64,000 nt of DNA. It comes from Pycnopodia helianthoides (lineage: Eukaryota; Echinodermata; Asteroidea; Forcipulatida; Asteriidae). The notes under the pieces were generated by a model. The model did no database searches, had not been told where the DNA came from, and worked only from the letters and a program-made list of their open reading frames with translations. Within the stretch, counting starts at the first letter, position 1. Each line of letters begins with the position of its first letter. This document shows, in pieces, positions 23,781 to 37,081 of this stretch. The position numbers and the translations under genes were made by a program. The DNA is taken from assembly GCA_032158295.1 (NCBI GenBank), contig CM063247.1:13545315-13609314 (forward strand), written 5' to 3'.

Positions 23781-24580
23781 GCATTTTTCAATAGATTTCC
23801 TTATACTATTGCATTCACTTTCGATTTTGTTCTTCTACATTCAGATTCATTCGGCCACTCTATTTCTTTAGGCCACTCTGTTTCCTTAGGCACCGTTACC
23901 ATACATTTCAGTTGAATTTCTACTACCTATTTACAACTGAAGAAATCAAATTAAGACCAACGATGCGCACCTGATTTTGTTGTAAGTGTGTGTTTTCTTT
24001 TTCGTTTATGGGAAATGAAATTCATTTTCTGTGCGTTCAAATTAAACATGAGTTTTGGCTTATTCGAGTAAGTTGACATTATATCTTTTACCGGCACTTT
24101 TTTCTGCGTTTTGATCTTGTTTGCATTTCATTTCGGTGTGTGTTTGTCTAAATTTAAATTTTGTTTGTCTAAGAGGTTTTTGTTTTTAATTCTTTTTCTG
24201 TTTTGTATCGAATTCACTTCTTCATAGCCTATCTGAAATCACCAGCCATTTTTTCGTTCAAAATCGCTTTACTTAGAGCCGTACATTACAAATTTGCCCC
24301 GCTCAGATTATCTGCATTTTGCGAATACGAATCAGAAAGCAGATGCACTAGAAACAAATTTGAATGCAAACATTTGCATTTTTGTTGTTGCTAATCAAAT
24401 GGTTGACAAGCCCCTTGCTGTTTGCTTTTACAAAATGTGACGATCTGTGCGACCAAAAGAAATTTGAATGATCTTATTGGACCAGTGAAATGCTCAACCG
24501 TTGAAATTGATTTACTCCTTGTGACTGTTGAAAGAACATTCGTTTTCAAACACTATCAATTGAACCGGTGTTAAATTGAG
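23781..24580 (+). repeat. Dispersed segment, copy A (partner at 59653-60021)
   Basis: It aligns in order and in the same orientation with 59653-60021. Shared blocks include TTGAATTTCTAC near 23913, GCCCCTTGCTGTT near 24409, AAAATGT, CTGTGCGAC-like text and a final TTAAATTGA. Copy A carries 441 extra bases (23952-24392) bounded by an exact eight-base direct repeat, AATCAAAT (23944-23951 and 24393-24400). It may be a transposon copy or an old segmental duplicate. No open frame is conserved between the copies. Confidence 0.6.
23952..24392. mobile_element. 441-bp insertion candidate flanked by an 8-bp direct repeat
   Basis: This piece is absent from the partner copy at 59.8 kb and is flanked by AATCAAAT on both sides, which is what an insertion with an eight-base target-site duplication would leave. 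No terminal inverted repeats are visible, so an alternative is deletion from the other copy between short repeats. Confidence 0.4.
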
Positions 24581-27500
24581 TTAGACATTGATGGTTTTTA
24601 GCTGGAGAATGTTTTCACAAAGGCGACTTTGTGAATCGAGTTTTCATAAGTCACATAAACAAAGTTACTGAATAGAGGTACAGCATGCAATAAAAAAAGA
24701 CACGATTGGATAAAATAGACAAAGAATTTAAATAAGAAAATGTGTGGCTTCTAGTGTGTTTAAATCCGACAAAAAAATGTATATTTAATATATTATTAAG
24801 TGAATGACTATTTCAGGTTTAAAAGTCGGTATTTGCTATTTGTAACGGATACATTCTCCCTTATTTTTTGTATTTCTGACAATATTTTTTTTTTTTAAAT
24901 ATTTGTGCACGGGGATAACAACCAACATGCCTTGCCTTTAAACAAGAGTGTCTTCACCCTTTGGATATGTCTATCTATAGCTTATTTAGCCATATGGATC
25001 CGGATGGTTTGAAAGATCGAGGAAGTTCTCACATCTGTGCACAACACCAGGGTGGACGACACTACAACACAAAAATAACCATCAACAAATAAAATGAACA
25101 AATATGCTGGATTGACCGGGTCTGCAAACATGATGTGAAGTTGTGTATGTGCTATAGTGTGTTGTATAGTGTTTTGGGCTGGACTTGATGAGGAGTTGAG
25201 GGAGCTAGTAGACATGCATTATGCAGCGTTTGGACTTTGACACAGTTTAAGTAACCGGGAAACAAGGAGCAGATACGATTTCGAAGATGAGGTATATCGT
25301 TAGTTACTCCTGCATCTTGCATTGATTCTAACACACAGATAGTGGCTTTGAATATTCAGAGTATGTTCAATCAAACCAACATTACTTTTGGCAGTTGCGT
25401 TTGCTGCCCGACTTCACTCTAATGTCCCCTTAATATAAAAGTGCATCCAAACATCAGACGGGGGACCCGCGAACCATTCAAAACAACACCACTAACGGGC
25501 CGTGTTTCTTCTGTATCTTTTGGCGCCAGTCTTACGAAACACAGGCCCTGATCCGTGAGCTTGGGCGTTTTTCATCAAACTATTGATCCATGTGTGTGTT
25601 TTTTTTCTATCTGTTTTTTTTCTTCTTTTTCTTCTTTTTCTTCTGTCGTCCGATGCCCTCAGTGTGACTGCGCATTAAGGATATGAAGCTCTAATGCCGG
25701 ACGTCATACTAGAGCTCACAGACGACTTGCGGCGCAGTACATGACCACGAGAAGAGAACAGCCGGATCATGCACACGTCCCTGGTCTCCTCGTTTTACAC
25801 AGGCGACCGACGATGCGAACTTAAGAACTTTGGTGAAATGGTTTTCGGGGCGTAAAATATTGACTCAGATTGAATGCGACCAGAATGCGGGTATGGATAT
25901 ATCACGGCGAAAAACTGAGTGACGCGCTCTGATTTCTTGCACTGGTCCAGAAAGCTCCAGAGAGGGCGTCAGTTTATTGTTGTTGTATCGCCGATTCGTT
26001 AACTTTTCACTGCCCCTCCCTCTGTTCGTGACCGTTCTCTAGCGGTGAGACTAACGCGATCGAGCAATCTGATTCACTGGACGAATCAAATGCAATTCGG
26101 CATTGACACGGAGCTTCGTTTCACATAACTTGATACAACGAGTGGGGAGGGGGTAAGGGGTAAATCTAAGCACAGACGCTACACTTAAACTAGTTTTTAC
26201 CTCATACTATCCTATGTCTTTTTGTGAAATGCTATTATTGCAAAAAGGTTATAAGCAAATATACTTAGTCTACACACTAATTGTGGCGGTTTTTCTGTTT
26301 TTGTTTGTTTAAATGTTTGTTTGTTTGTTTGTTTTTCTTGTTTGCGATCGTTTAGGCATACATTTTCTGCAAAGATAGCGACTTGACTTGCGTCTACAAT
26401 AATTAATTCTATCAACAATACCGGTATTTTATTTCCACTAATGAAGTTCACGAAAACAAAGGAGTCCGCAGCAAACGTCACATCACTTTATAGAACGCTT
26501 ATTAATAACACCTGATGCCATCTTTATATGCAGGGGCCATGCCCCCCGCTACTTTAGGGCCATCTCCCGTACCGCTCAAAATACGAATTCTGAAATTGAA
26601 AATAATGAGCGTCAGAGAGGACAACGAAATCCGATGCAGTTGCTCCAAAGCTCTTCATCAATCACAATAAAAACATTTAATTCCCATCCTAAACCGTAGT
26701 CGGCATATACAGCGCTCTCTTTAACGGCAAGCATAGGAAGACAATTGCCAATTCGGCACTGTACGACGGCAAGGACTTTGATGGCGTCAACCAGTCGATT
26801 AGTATCTTATAGGGGGGGCCTGACAAAAATGATAGAAACACGGACTGTTTGTGATGACTGCCTCTATCTCTCGGCACTCCAAATCCATCAAAATAATTTG
26901 AAATCAGACTCGTCTTTCATATTTCAGAACCCGGAAATCCTACCCTTGGTGCACTGTTATCAATATCATGGTCAAATTTCGTAATGGATACGGTTGAATG
27001 TTTTTGACGGTTAATGAGAATTGTAAGAGCCTTGAAGATTTCTCCTTTTTCGGTATTCATTTCTTGTTTTTCTGCACAATAATTAGAAATGAATAAAACA
27101 CATACAAAACACATTATACATTTTGAAAAAAAAATAAATACAAATCCAACACGAAAACATGCTGTACTAAGAAGGTTTCGTGTTACCGGTAGCTTCCGAC
27201 ATCACCCTTATATAGGACTATCCGTAGCTTCAATGTATCCGCTGATTTATGGACACCTTGATTGTAACCGAATCCATTACAAAAATGGGAAATCTTTCCG
27301 AAACTACCTTATGAATATCGTTTTCCCTCTATTCCTTTTTTTCTCTTCTTTAATTTTCTACTCGGGTAGATTTTAAAGTGATGCCAAGCTAAAGTGGGAA
27401 AACCACAGACACAGCCTTTTTAGTAAAGCGACATCGTGGTCTATTTTCACATATTTGTTTCATGTGTCCCTTTACTCTAGAACAAGCTTCCGTGTAATTT

Positions 27501-29980
27501 CTTTTCTCTCATGTTAAACTTTTTCCTTTGGTTGTATTGAGGAAAAGAATTTACACAATCTGCAAGACCACTTGCTCTTAGTAGATTTGTCATGAATGTG
27601 CTGTTATCTGATCAACTGGAAAAGCCCAGTGAGAAGAAAAAAAAATAAAAACCAAAAAAAACCTTGCAGAAAAGTACAGTGGGATTTGTAAATTGATAAA
27701 CCCCTCCAGGGAAGCACGTGTACTGCAGCTGTCTAAACTAAAAAATTATTACATCGCACAACAAAAAGATATAATAAAATACAATAAAAACGCATCCTTC
27801 TAGATATTCCGCGACGGCCTATTCCACGTCAGTTTACATCAGTCCAACGGATCTCTTGATGGAATTCTACTCCATTTTTATGGTTGTAGCCAGCATGCAA
27901 TGTTTACCCATCTGCTTTGTCTCCTTTACTGCAGTGAGCATTTTAATACGGCACTCTACAAAAGCTGAGTCCCTTGAAAGAACATGCACGGCACGCTTCG
28001 GGACGTCATGGTTTCTTCGACCCAATATTCGCATTCAGTGACTCACAACCCTTATTTTGACAACCTATACTCTCTTCGATTGCGTCACAATTAACGAAGT
28101 TACTGATAATTTCAAAAACTTTCACTTGCTACTGTAGCCGCAGTTCACAGGCCGACTAAAAACGATGCCCTGTGCACCCGAAGGTTTAACATTTACAGAG
28201 AACATTTGAGGTAATATTATGCTGTTCACACGTTTGTAAGATAAGATACCGTTAGGTAAGAACGTAAGTTTTCAAAATACACCCTGAGACATAAATCGAC
28301 AGATGGAATCTAGGAAATGGTTTAAGCTCCCAGTTCGTACATTCTAGCACGGTCCTTCAACTTTTTGTTCGGGTGAATCTGTAGTTCTGTGTTTGTGCAA
28401 AATACATTTTAGTTATATACATGTATATGTATTATCGCCTCTATAACTTACTTATTTAGTTATCCACTCCGCAATAATGTTTTCGTAGTGTATTATCTCC
28501 AACAAAAATAAGTGTTAATATTAATGTTACTGCTTTCATGGTACTGTAATATAGAAAGTACAATGCACGCGAGCGTTGGAAACAAAATAACTAATTTCTG
28601 CCCATAACTGGCCATGATATTTCATTTGAAGTTGCTTTGCTAAATTGCAGTATTGTGTATAATATCGTTGTTCGTTACCACCCAACTTATTTTCGGTCTG
28701 TGAGTACTTTTTTCTTCTTCTGTTTGCATAAGTCGAACTTAAAAGGGCACGAAGCACGGGGAAAACCAAACAGACACTTTATCAAACACCACACACGCGC
28801 GCACACACAAAAACACCTTCTGCGTGTTTATAACTGCAATGTATCCCTTAGACACGAAGTAAATAACAAAACACGTGGGGCTCCGGGCAGTCACTAGTTT
28901 TATTGAATAAAGACCACGTCAAACGTTTGCAATTTTCCCCCAAATTAGGCGAATCAATGGACAAGTGCACAGCGCCGATTTTGAAACAGGTTGCGTGGGA
29001 AATGCCACAATGGAGTTTAACTCAATGGCAATGTATGTTGCGTTCTGTCAAAATCAAATTATTCGCCTGTTTGAGAGACGTGTGCCCCCCACGTATACAA
29101 CACCCGTTCTTTCGCTTGTCAGTCGCGAGATCTGAAATAAGCCCCAAAACGTTTTCGACAGAGCTAAACGCACCTGGAAGGGAGGGGGGCCCTTTTTCGG
29201 CTTAAAACTCATCCAGTTACCAACATGGGAAACAGTAATCCATACCCTTAAATGTCACCCATGTACCGTGTGGCCACGTGACTAATCGAGCGTGACTCCC
29301 AGTAGGATATCCCTTTTTTTTTTGGCTGATAGAGAGGAAGACGAAAAAAAGAATAAAAAGAAGAAGCCCACTGCCCCGAATAATCTTCAAAGTTTCCTCC
29401 GCACGAATCTAACGCCCAGATGACATACACGGAGTCGATCGAATGACAGCGGATTAAACTCATATTACGCGGGTAGTTAATGAATGCCCGATTACATGTA
29501 CACCGCTGCCGCGGTTTTTGGTTATACACGCTACCTTTGGCCGGTGCTTTTGCTCGATGGAACGTGAGCTCTCCACACTGATCAGAAACCGTGATAGCAT
29601 GATGTCTTTCCTCGGTTTGGTTTGGTAATGAAACTCAGATAAATAGCAGAAAATCATGTTCAATTAGCGATGGACGAGACGGGTAAACAGCACAGACCTT
29701 ACATGCATTAATCAAGAGAGGAGCACGCAAAGTAAAACAAGGGGAAGGTCAAAAATCAAATGTAACCGATAAGTAATAAATGGGGTAGATAGCATAACAG
29801 CATGTCCATTTTTCACTGAAAACAACTCTTCGGTTGAAGCCCTTGGCAAACTTGACACTGAACACGACTGAACTGTGGAATATATTTCCGTCTTAAATTC
29901 AGAGACATACTATGAGAGATTCATCACTAAAAACTCGATTTTTAGTTCGATTTTTCCCAATCCCCACCCACCTAACACTG
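24581..29980. other. Unassigned sequence, 5.4 kb
   Basis: No gene, RNA or transposon recognised. Pyrimidine-rich runs lie at about 25597-25641 and a TTTG tract near 26300-26332. CpG-bearing, non-repetitive stretches at about 25500-26110 and 29160-29560 contrast with the AT-rich flanks and might be regulatory; this is inference only. The open frames, such as 28903-29205, have no recognisable domains. Confidence 0.45.
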
Positions 29981-30010
29981 CCCCACCCCAGCCCCACCCT
30001 TACCCCGCCC
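29981..30010 (-). other. C-rich tract, G-quadruplex motif on the minus strand
   Basis: Six runs of three or four C with one- to three-base spacers lie within 30 bases, so the minus strand satisfies the quadruplex pattern and the plus strand the i-motif pattern. A looser C-rich lead-in starts at about 29962. Confidence 0.7.
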
Positions 30011-33000
30011 TGGCAAATGTTTGTCTAATGTAAACTTGAAAGAATAATTCGCTGAGTTTTATACTAGAATGGTTGTATATAGTGTGCTTATTGACACCAG
30101 TGTCTGGACGTACATCCACTCAGACCAAGTCACAGCAAAATGGTGCATGGCATCAGTAAGGTTAAAGAAATACGGAGGTTCAAAGTTGCACTAATCCTCT
30201 CTTGAAACGAAATGAGAAAATGTGAGGTGGGCCTGTCCAAAGAAAATGTGCGTGTTGATGTGAACGGTCATAACAGCGTAATGTGTTTCACATTAAAGGT
30301 ATGATACACTAGTGTTTTATTTTTCGTTCCCCCCCCCCCTGTGTGTTTTAACATTATATTGTTGTCTTATGGAGACCGAGAAAAAAAAACTACACAGGTA
30401 AAACAAAAGGTCCGCATATGGGGAGTTCTAAGGAATGTGGGGCTCCACAAGTAATTGTGTGTCCTGTATGTAACGAAGTATAGCGACGAAGGGTAGAACC
30501 AAATAGACTGCACAGGGATGTAGAACATAGAATGTGTGCGCATGTGCCCTGATGACAACTTACAGTGTGTTTTAAACAATGGAACTCTGCTGCCTCGCAG
30601 GGTTTTCTCTGTACTAGTTGTACCCAACGGAAGATTCATTCAGAAAAAGGAACAACAGCCTGAAGCAACAATGGAATGACAACAATGGAATGGAAGGACA
30701 ACAATGTACCTGCAGTGTGTATGTACGTGTGAGCTTACAGGAGTGTCCTTTTTGGTTATTTTACACATTGGACCCAACAAGGGAATTCTTTGTTCAACCT
30801 GGACCTCAAAACGAAATTCTTCAGAAAAGGGAATAATAGAACAACAATAGAAGGATCCCACAAACCCAATCCGTAAGCGTGTGTGCACGTTTTGTGTAGC
30901 CCTGTTGAGCAGACGATGTTAGTGTTGTTTTGTTCGCGCTCATTACACTCTAGAACTAACTCGGATAGTGGTTGAACAAATTTGATTTTTACTCGGAAAA
31001 AGTGTTAGTTTGACCCGATTCAGGGTAATTTTGAAAGAACTTCCGGGTCACATGGACCAAGAAAGCAGTCAGGTCCCAACGGGACCCAGATGCACATAGT
31101 TTGATGAGCACATATTGCTATAATTTACCTACTATACTTGTTGTTTTACAACCAGTTGTGGACGGCATGTCTACGGGCCATAGTAATTACTTGGCTTTTG
31201 TTTCTCCAAGCCCAAATGGAGGTATTTTTGTATTGTCTTGTGTCGTTGTGTTGTCTAAATACATAATAATGATACAAATAATAATCCGGGTCAATTCTGA
31301 CCCAGAAGGTTTTAGAGAGTAGCCGTTCAAAAACTAAATCTATATGCATCATTGAACAACCCATGTATGCTTCCGTTGGTGCTTCAAAGTGTCTGTCATA
31401 ACGAAAAATGTTTCGTCGCTGACGAAGATGATGATGACGGAGCGAGGCTGTCTGTCATCTATTGTCATAGCAACGATATCGTTGCCCGAAACCAACAACA
31501 GAGTAAACATAGTGGAGCAAAAGATTCCCGACAATTAGTGATCTTATCTTTACTAAACCAGCAACCACAAAATGATTTACTAAAAGGTTAACACACGCCG
31601 TAACCCCGAACTGCAAACAAACAAGCTGGAAACACGAAGCTTGGGAAATGGCCGAGAGTGTCGGAGTCCCTAGAGTACTCGCCACTACCCTGACAAGCTG
31701 CCTGTAACCGCAGGGTGTGAGACCCAGGGGCCTCACCGGGCCGATGCCTGTCATTGATCGCCACGTGAAGGTTGTGCAGTAGTGACGGATTACCCACTAC
31801 ATCTGCGAAGTCGTTTCGATCTAACGGCTTCACATAAATTTAAAGAGGGTTACAGGAGTTAGATTGAAGCGGCCGCCATTATTCAATAAAACCGGTGCGT
31901 TGCGTGTAGTCCCGACAATCAAGTTTTAAGTCCGTGCCTGTTATTTTCAGTTGGGATAATATTATTTGGTGGGCTTACTGTTAGTATGTGTTAATTATAA
32001 AAAACAGCAATGATGATGCAAATAAACCCTCGTCGCTATTCCACAACGATCGTTTTCGAGTTTCAGGTACGCATCAGTAATCAATAATTCCATTTCTCTC
32101 TTTACTTAAAAAAAAAAAAAAAAAAAAAAAATGCACGCGGATATCAACTCTTCTTCGCCTTGGTTGCATTGTTTGATTGAATGAATCTTGCTGATTGTTT
32201 TGTGTTGATGTGTTCTCTGCCTTTTGATCATTGTTGTTTCAATAGTGACGAGTGTCATTGTGGTGACTTGCGTGACGTAGTGATATTTATTTATTTATTT
32301 ATTTATTGTTTATCCTGGGTAATCCATTCAGTAAGAAAAAAAAACTCACTAATCTCCCCTGGATCCCAGCTTACATAAAAAACCTAAGAAATGCACATAA
32401 TATAGACTATAGTTATATCAATGATGGCGGTGACAACGACAACAAACTGTGATAAGTGTTTCAAAAGGTTTCACTTTCCACCTTTCCTATACAAGAGCAC
32501 GGATTTATACATTTTATGTGTTTGATACCAAACGATTCATGGGGTAAATGTCGGCTAAATTTATGGTTGTCTCTGCTTCCGTATAACCCAATAACTCTCT
32601 TCCAAAATTCAGGACTTTTATGTTAAAAAAAGGTTATTAAAAAGGAAATTAAAGGTGGGGGGGGGGGTTGGCGAGAGCAATAACTTAATTGAGGAGAGGG
32701 GTAAAACAATTCCCCAACTTTACTTCGGGATGGCCTTTGTGTTAATTTAAGTACATTTTTTTTATCTTTAAATCACGAATAATGTTTCCGTTAGTATCAC
32801 AATTAATTTAATGACAGTCTAACCAGCTCGTCTGTGCATATAACTTGTCGCTTGTCAGTATATTGACAACTTAATCTCAGTTTACCTTTACATATCGATT
32901 CCATCCAACTACCTGAAAATTCCTGAAGATGCTTTTGGGGATTATTTCATCTTTTACCCGTCATCTTCTACTGCGATCCATACACCCGGCCTTAAAAGAT

Positions 33001-33594
33001 GGACATGCGCATGGCTGCCATGAAACGGCAAATGAAAAGAGGGAATGCCCTTTCGTTCTTGTCAATCTCATTACAAAACTGCCCATCCAGTATCATACGT
33101 GTTTTCTTTGATGTGATTTTTGTTGATTTAACCATATCTAATATCATCTCCTCCGTATTGAGAGAGATGAGAGAGAGAGAGAGAAAAAAAAAAAAAAAAA
33201 AAGGAAAGGAAGAAGGCCGAGGCGAGAGCAGATCCAGGGATAACAGGCTGATGCTTCAACGGATTCTGCCTCTCCATAGAGACAGTGACCGCTCATGGTT
33301 CGAAAGGCCATTGATCACTTCAGACCATTATCCACATAGAAAACTGAAATAGTGGGAACTAAAGGGGGATGTCTTTAATGGGCAGCAAAGTATTTCCTAC
33401 TTTGTTCTGTTCCGTTTTGCTCTATTGTAGACTATTAGTTTGCGTTAATTCATTACTGCTTCCAATAGAACTACTTCACAAGAGGGCTCACATCACATGT
33501 GTTAAGTCGCCGTCGTGTCGCCACACTACGTAGTGAGAAAGGCGTGCGCCGAAACTCAAGAAGAAACTTTACAAACACAAGGTTTTTTTGTAAA
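30011..33594. other. Unassigned sequence
   Basis: No gene recognised. A C run lies at about 30330-30339. Imperfectly repeated text lies between 30615 and 30850 (CAACAATGGAATG and AAATTCTTCAGAAAA-like blocks). GGGTCA/TGACCC inverted motifs lie at 31014-31310. There is a 24-base A run at 32108-32131, a (TATT)n tract at about 32285-32308, a G run near 32657, and GA then A runs at 33163-33202. Confidence 0.45.
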
Positions 33595-34610
33595 TTAAAG
33601 GGACACACCGGTTTTGGGGGGCTATTTGGGCTGCAAAATAGTCAAAAACATTACTTCAAAGATCTTCCCAGAATGGAGAAGAACGGTTCCTTAAAGAAAC
33701 CATCTAATGTGGCCGTTTTCGAGCATTTATCAAAAAGGTCACGTGATTTATCCGAACCATTTTGGTTCTGATAACTCATGTGATATTCGGAGTTAGTCTA
33801 GCTTCTAACAGTAAAAAAGAGAATTACTGAACCAAATTAGATTTTATTTTTTACACACGAGTTTTTGCCAAAAAAGACTTTGTATTCCGATTATGGATAC
33901 AAGTTGTAAGTAATGATGACAAATCGAACGTAAGAATCGCACACAGAGAGTCCGTGCAACGGAAGTGTATTTTACGGCAAACCGGCTTGGGAGCTAGCGG
34001 AACGTAAACCTTGGGGCATATACCGTACAGCCGGTGCCGTGTCTCGTGGGGCCAGAGAGAAAAAACTCCGAGGGCATGAACTCTGGGAGGAATAGGGAGC
34101 CAGACCATTAATACGTTTTGTTTTACGAGGATCTTAGTCTGTACCCCGGCCATTATCCCCTATCTATTGTCACGTTGCGTGTTGCCTGCGCTACACACGC
34201 GGCGGGACGACGACGGACTGTTCATCCCACACAGCTGGTCTACGTCTATGTACAGCTGCACGATGTCCACATAACACAAGTTGGTGTGGATCGGACTAGA
34301 CTGACGTGTGTTTATTTTTTTTTTTCTTATTTACACGTGAATTTGTGCTTGATGGATATGAAGACTGGATTTTCATGCCTCGCCATTGTTATAATTTATA
34401 CAAACAGAGTACCAGTCTACTTACAACAATGCGCAACAATGTCACGTAAACGTGACAGTTGCAACGGCTGACCTTTGACCGCGTTTGGTTTTCTTCACAT
34501 TTTTTGTTACGTGATATTTTGAAGATGTTTTACAACAACCATCCACAAACTAATGGCTGTGATTACACATCACTAAATCAGGTAAACAGCAAGCCTGTAT
34601 GTCCCTTTAA
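33595..34610. mobile_element. Possible 1-kb TTAA-flanked DNA element
   Basis: TTAA at 33595-33598 is followed by AGGGACACACCGG. About 1 kb downstream, the reverse complement of the sequence before TTAA at 34607-34610 reads AGGGACATACAGG, so the ends match at 11 of 13 positions and share TTAA flanks, as piggyBac-type elements do. No transposase is visible inside; the two open frames (33851-34153 minus, 34118-34471 plus) are unrecognised. The two ends could instead belong to two separate broken elements. Confidence 0.3.
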
Positions 34611-35050
34611 GATTAGAAGGTCTTGACATCTAAGAACTAATGAAACATGGTGCTGTTTTATGCCCCATGGCTGTTGACTCTCAACCCGGAGCATGTTGAT
34701 ATTGTACCAGACGTCTAGAAATTGCCCTATTTTGCTAACAAAATGTTTAGGTCCTTTTTTTTGCCAAGATGGAGAGTGGCCAGTGTACTCATTCTGGGGG
34801 TGTTTTCAGTTAGGATTAGTCTTGCTCATTCCATTAACACTTAATGCTTGTACACTTAATTGTGACTGTGGGGGTTGGAACCTAACACATTGAATCAGGT
34901 GTGCGCAAAACTTGAGAACAACATTATGAAAAGGCTGTGGTCAGACAGCAAACCCATTGTTTACTACTGTAGTAGCCTGAGTCTGTTGTGGGAGTATTAC
35001 CAACAGTCTTGAATCTCACACTAATCTAGTATTTAAGCCAGTACATCAAA
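34611..35050. other. Unassigned sequence
   Basis: Nothing recognisable. Confidence 0.5.
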
Positions 35051-35564
35051 AGTGTTGCCCCTTGAGTACTACTCGAGTACTCGTACTAATACTCGAATAG
35101 CAGAGTAGGCCCTACTCGTACTCAAAGTCCATACTCAATATTGGAGTGAAATATAACCTGTACACTCGAAGTCACGTACTAGATATTCGAGTCAAATTAT
35201 GTTTTTTTTTTCTCTATTTTGTGTCATTATAACGCCATTTATGCAGTTATGAACAAATACACAGAGGAACAAAGCTCTGAGAAAAGTAAAATTTAAGGTC
35301 TCTCTGATGTACTCGTTAGTCAAACACAAACAAATAGTAATAATAATAATAATAAAAAAACTAAGTATCGATATTTTTTCTTTAAAGGCGCTCGTTCTAG
35401 TACTCGGATATGGAAGTACATGGATATCAGAATACTCAGCACTAGGACACTTGTATACTGACTCGGACTCGATGGTCCAAGTGCTTGTACTCGAGCACTA
35501 CCCAGCCAAACTCTAGCACTCGGTAGTACTTGATACTTGACCGAAAACATATTTGGCAACACTG
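35051..35564. mobile_element. ACTCG-rich non-autonomous DNA element, hAT-like
   Basis: The ends are short inverted repeats: AGTGTTGCC at 35051-35059 and GGCAACACT at 35555-35563, a terminus type common in hAT elements. The interior is filled with degenerate ACTCG, AGTACTCG and CGAGTAC units on both strands, plus a (TAA)n tract at about 35333-35355. No transposase remains. An eight-base target duplication could not be confirmed. Confidence 0.55.
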
Positions 35565-37081
35565 GTGTGCCCTGCTCTTGCGACCACGTTCGATCAACTC
35601 AGTATAGACGACGGTGGTTTGGGTCAACTTTTCAGATTTAATGGTTATAGTGTAGAAATCCGTTCAGTTCTTATTGCGTTTCAATTCGAACACAGACGTG
35701 TGCACTCGATTCAGGCATAACAATATTATGGGAAAATAAACCGGACCCCTTGCATGTGTAACAGAAGAACCCCTTCCAATTATTATGTGTTTGGTCGATA
35801 CATACACACAAAAAAGTCATCTAACCTGCATGGGCCTGGAAAGCAGAGATGAACTGGAATCTCAGCCTCAATCCGTAGATTGACAAGATTTTACAACACG
35901 CGGAGACAATGACCGGACGCTCTAGTTATTCTATCCGTAAGTCGATGCGATGTTCTGCAAAAAAAAAAAGAGTACAGAAAAAGAAGAAAAAAAGGATGAT
36001 TTATTTACAGACAAATAATCGTTGGGAAAGTCGTACTAAAGTAACTATGAACCTCTTAAATTATAGCGATGAGAGGTGCTAACTACAATTCCGTCTTGTG
36101 TGAATGTTTTTATGTAAATCATTGATTTTGTTTTAAGTTGTTTTTGGCATTATAATTTTGTTCTGTCCCGCTCTCGCAAATTTGGAGGGTCTCGACGGAA
36201 CATTGTTCAGAGAACAGTATTATACTATTTCCCTAATGTTCTCGTTGTTGTACTTCGACGTTTGTTAATGGTAGTAGAGGCCCGTATGGAGGACTTTCCC
36301 TAACCCGATCAAAATGAACAGACTTATGATAATACAGATTCCATTACATCTATTTATAACAAGCAAGGCTACACCTTTACAATCAAGTTAACCTTCAGTT
36401 TATTACAGAGCGACATTGTGCTTCAAACAACCAACAATAATGGAGTGACGGGCATTTCCACATGATCTCGAAATAATCTTAAAAATGTGCATATCACTAT
36501 ACATGTACATTATACAATGGTCATCAACATAGCCAGCGAAATTCGAAAAAAAACATGTCTAAAACTTCAGTATCATGAACAACGAAAAAAGGACAACGTG
36601 TTAAATTACCCCCCGCCCGTATTAAGTTCAGTGTTGATTAGCATCCGATGATATAACGAATCTCGTTTACTGTCCAGCGAGGACTTTTATTTCAATCTAT
36701 AAACACCCCCGAGGACGAGGGGAAAAAAATGAAACAAAATATCGCATGGCACTTAGAGCGTATATTTCTCTCTCGTAGGGTGTGTAAATTCGAGGGAAAA
36801 AATCCTTTGCAAACGAAGTTAGCAGCATCCGGCCGGTCAGAACTGAACAATATATCTCATATCACATACCACGGGCGGGTTATGACATCTTTTTAAAGAT
36901 GTCTGTGTTTTAATGCCTCATCTCCACGGCCCATTTTTTAAGGGGTGCACCGGGGGGTAAAGTAATTAGGCACGGTGTCGCATTGTCTGGTGGATTACCT
37001 CGCAGCTATAGACTGTGTGATGAAAGTACACAAATTGTAGGTCACTTAGCCCACTATATAGCGCCACAACAAGAAATTGTC
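35565..37081. other. Unassigned sequence
   Basis: No gene recognised. The part from about 36600 to 36990 is non-repetitive and CpG-bearing, with a near-palindrome at 36884-36903 (nine-base arms GACATCTTT/AAAGATGTC). Possibly regulatory, but unsupported. Confidence 0.45.
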
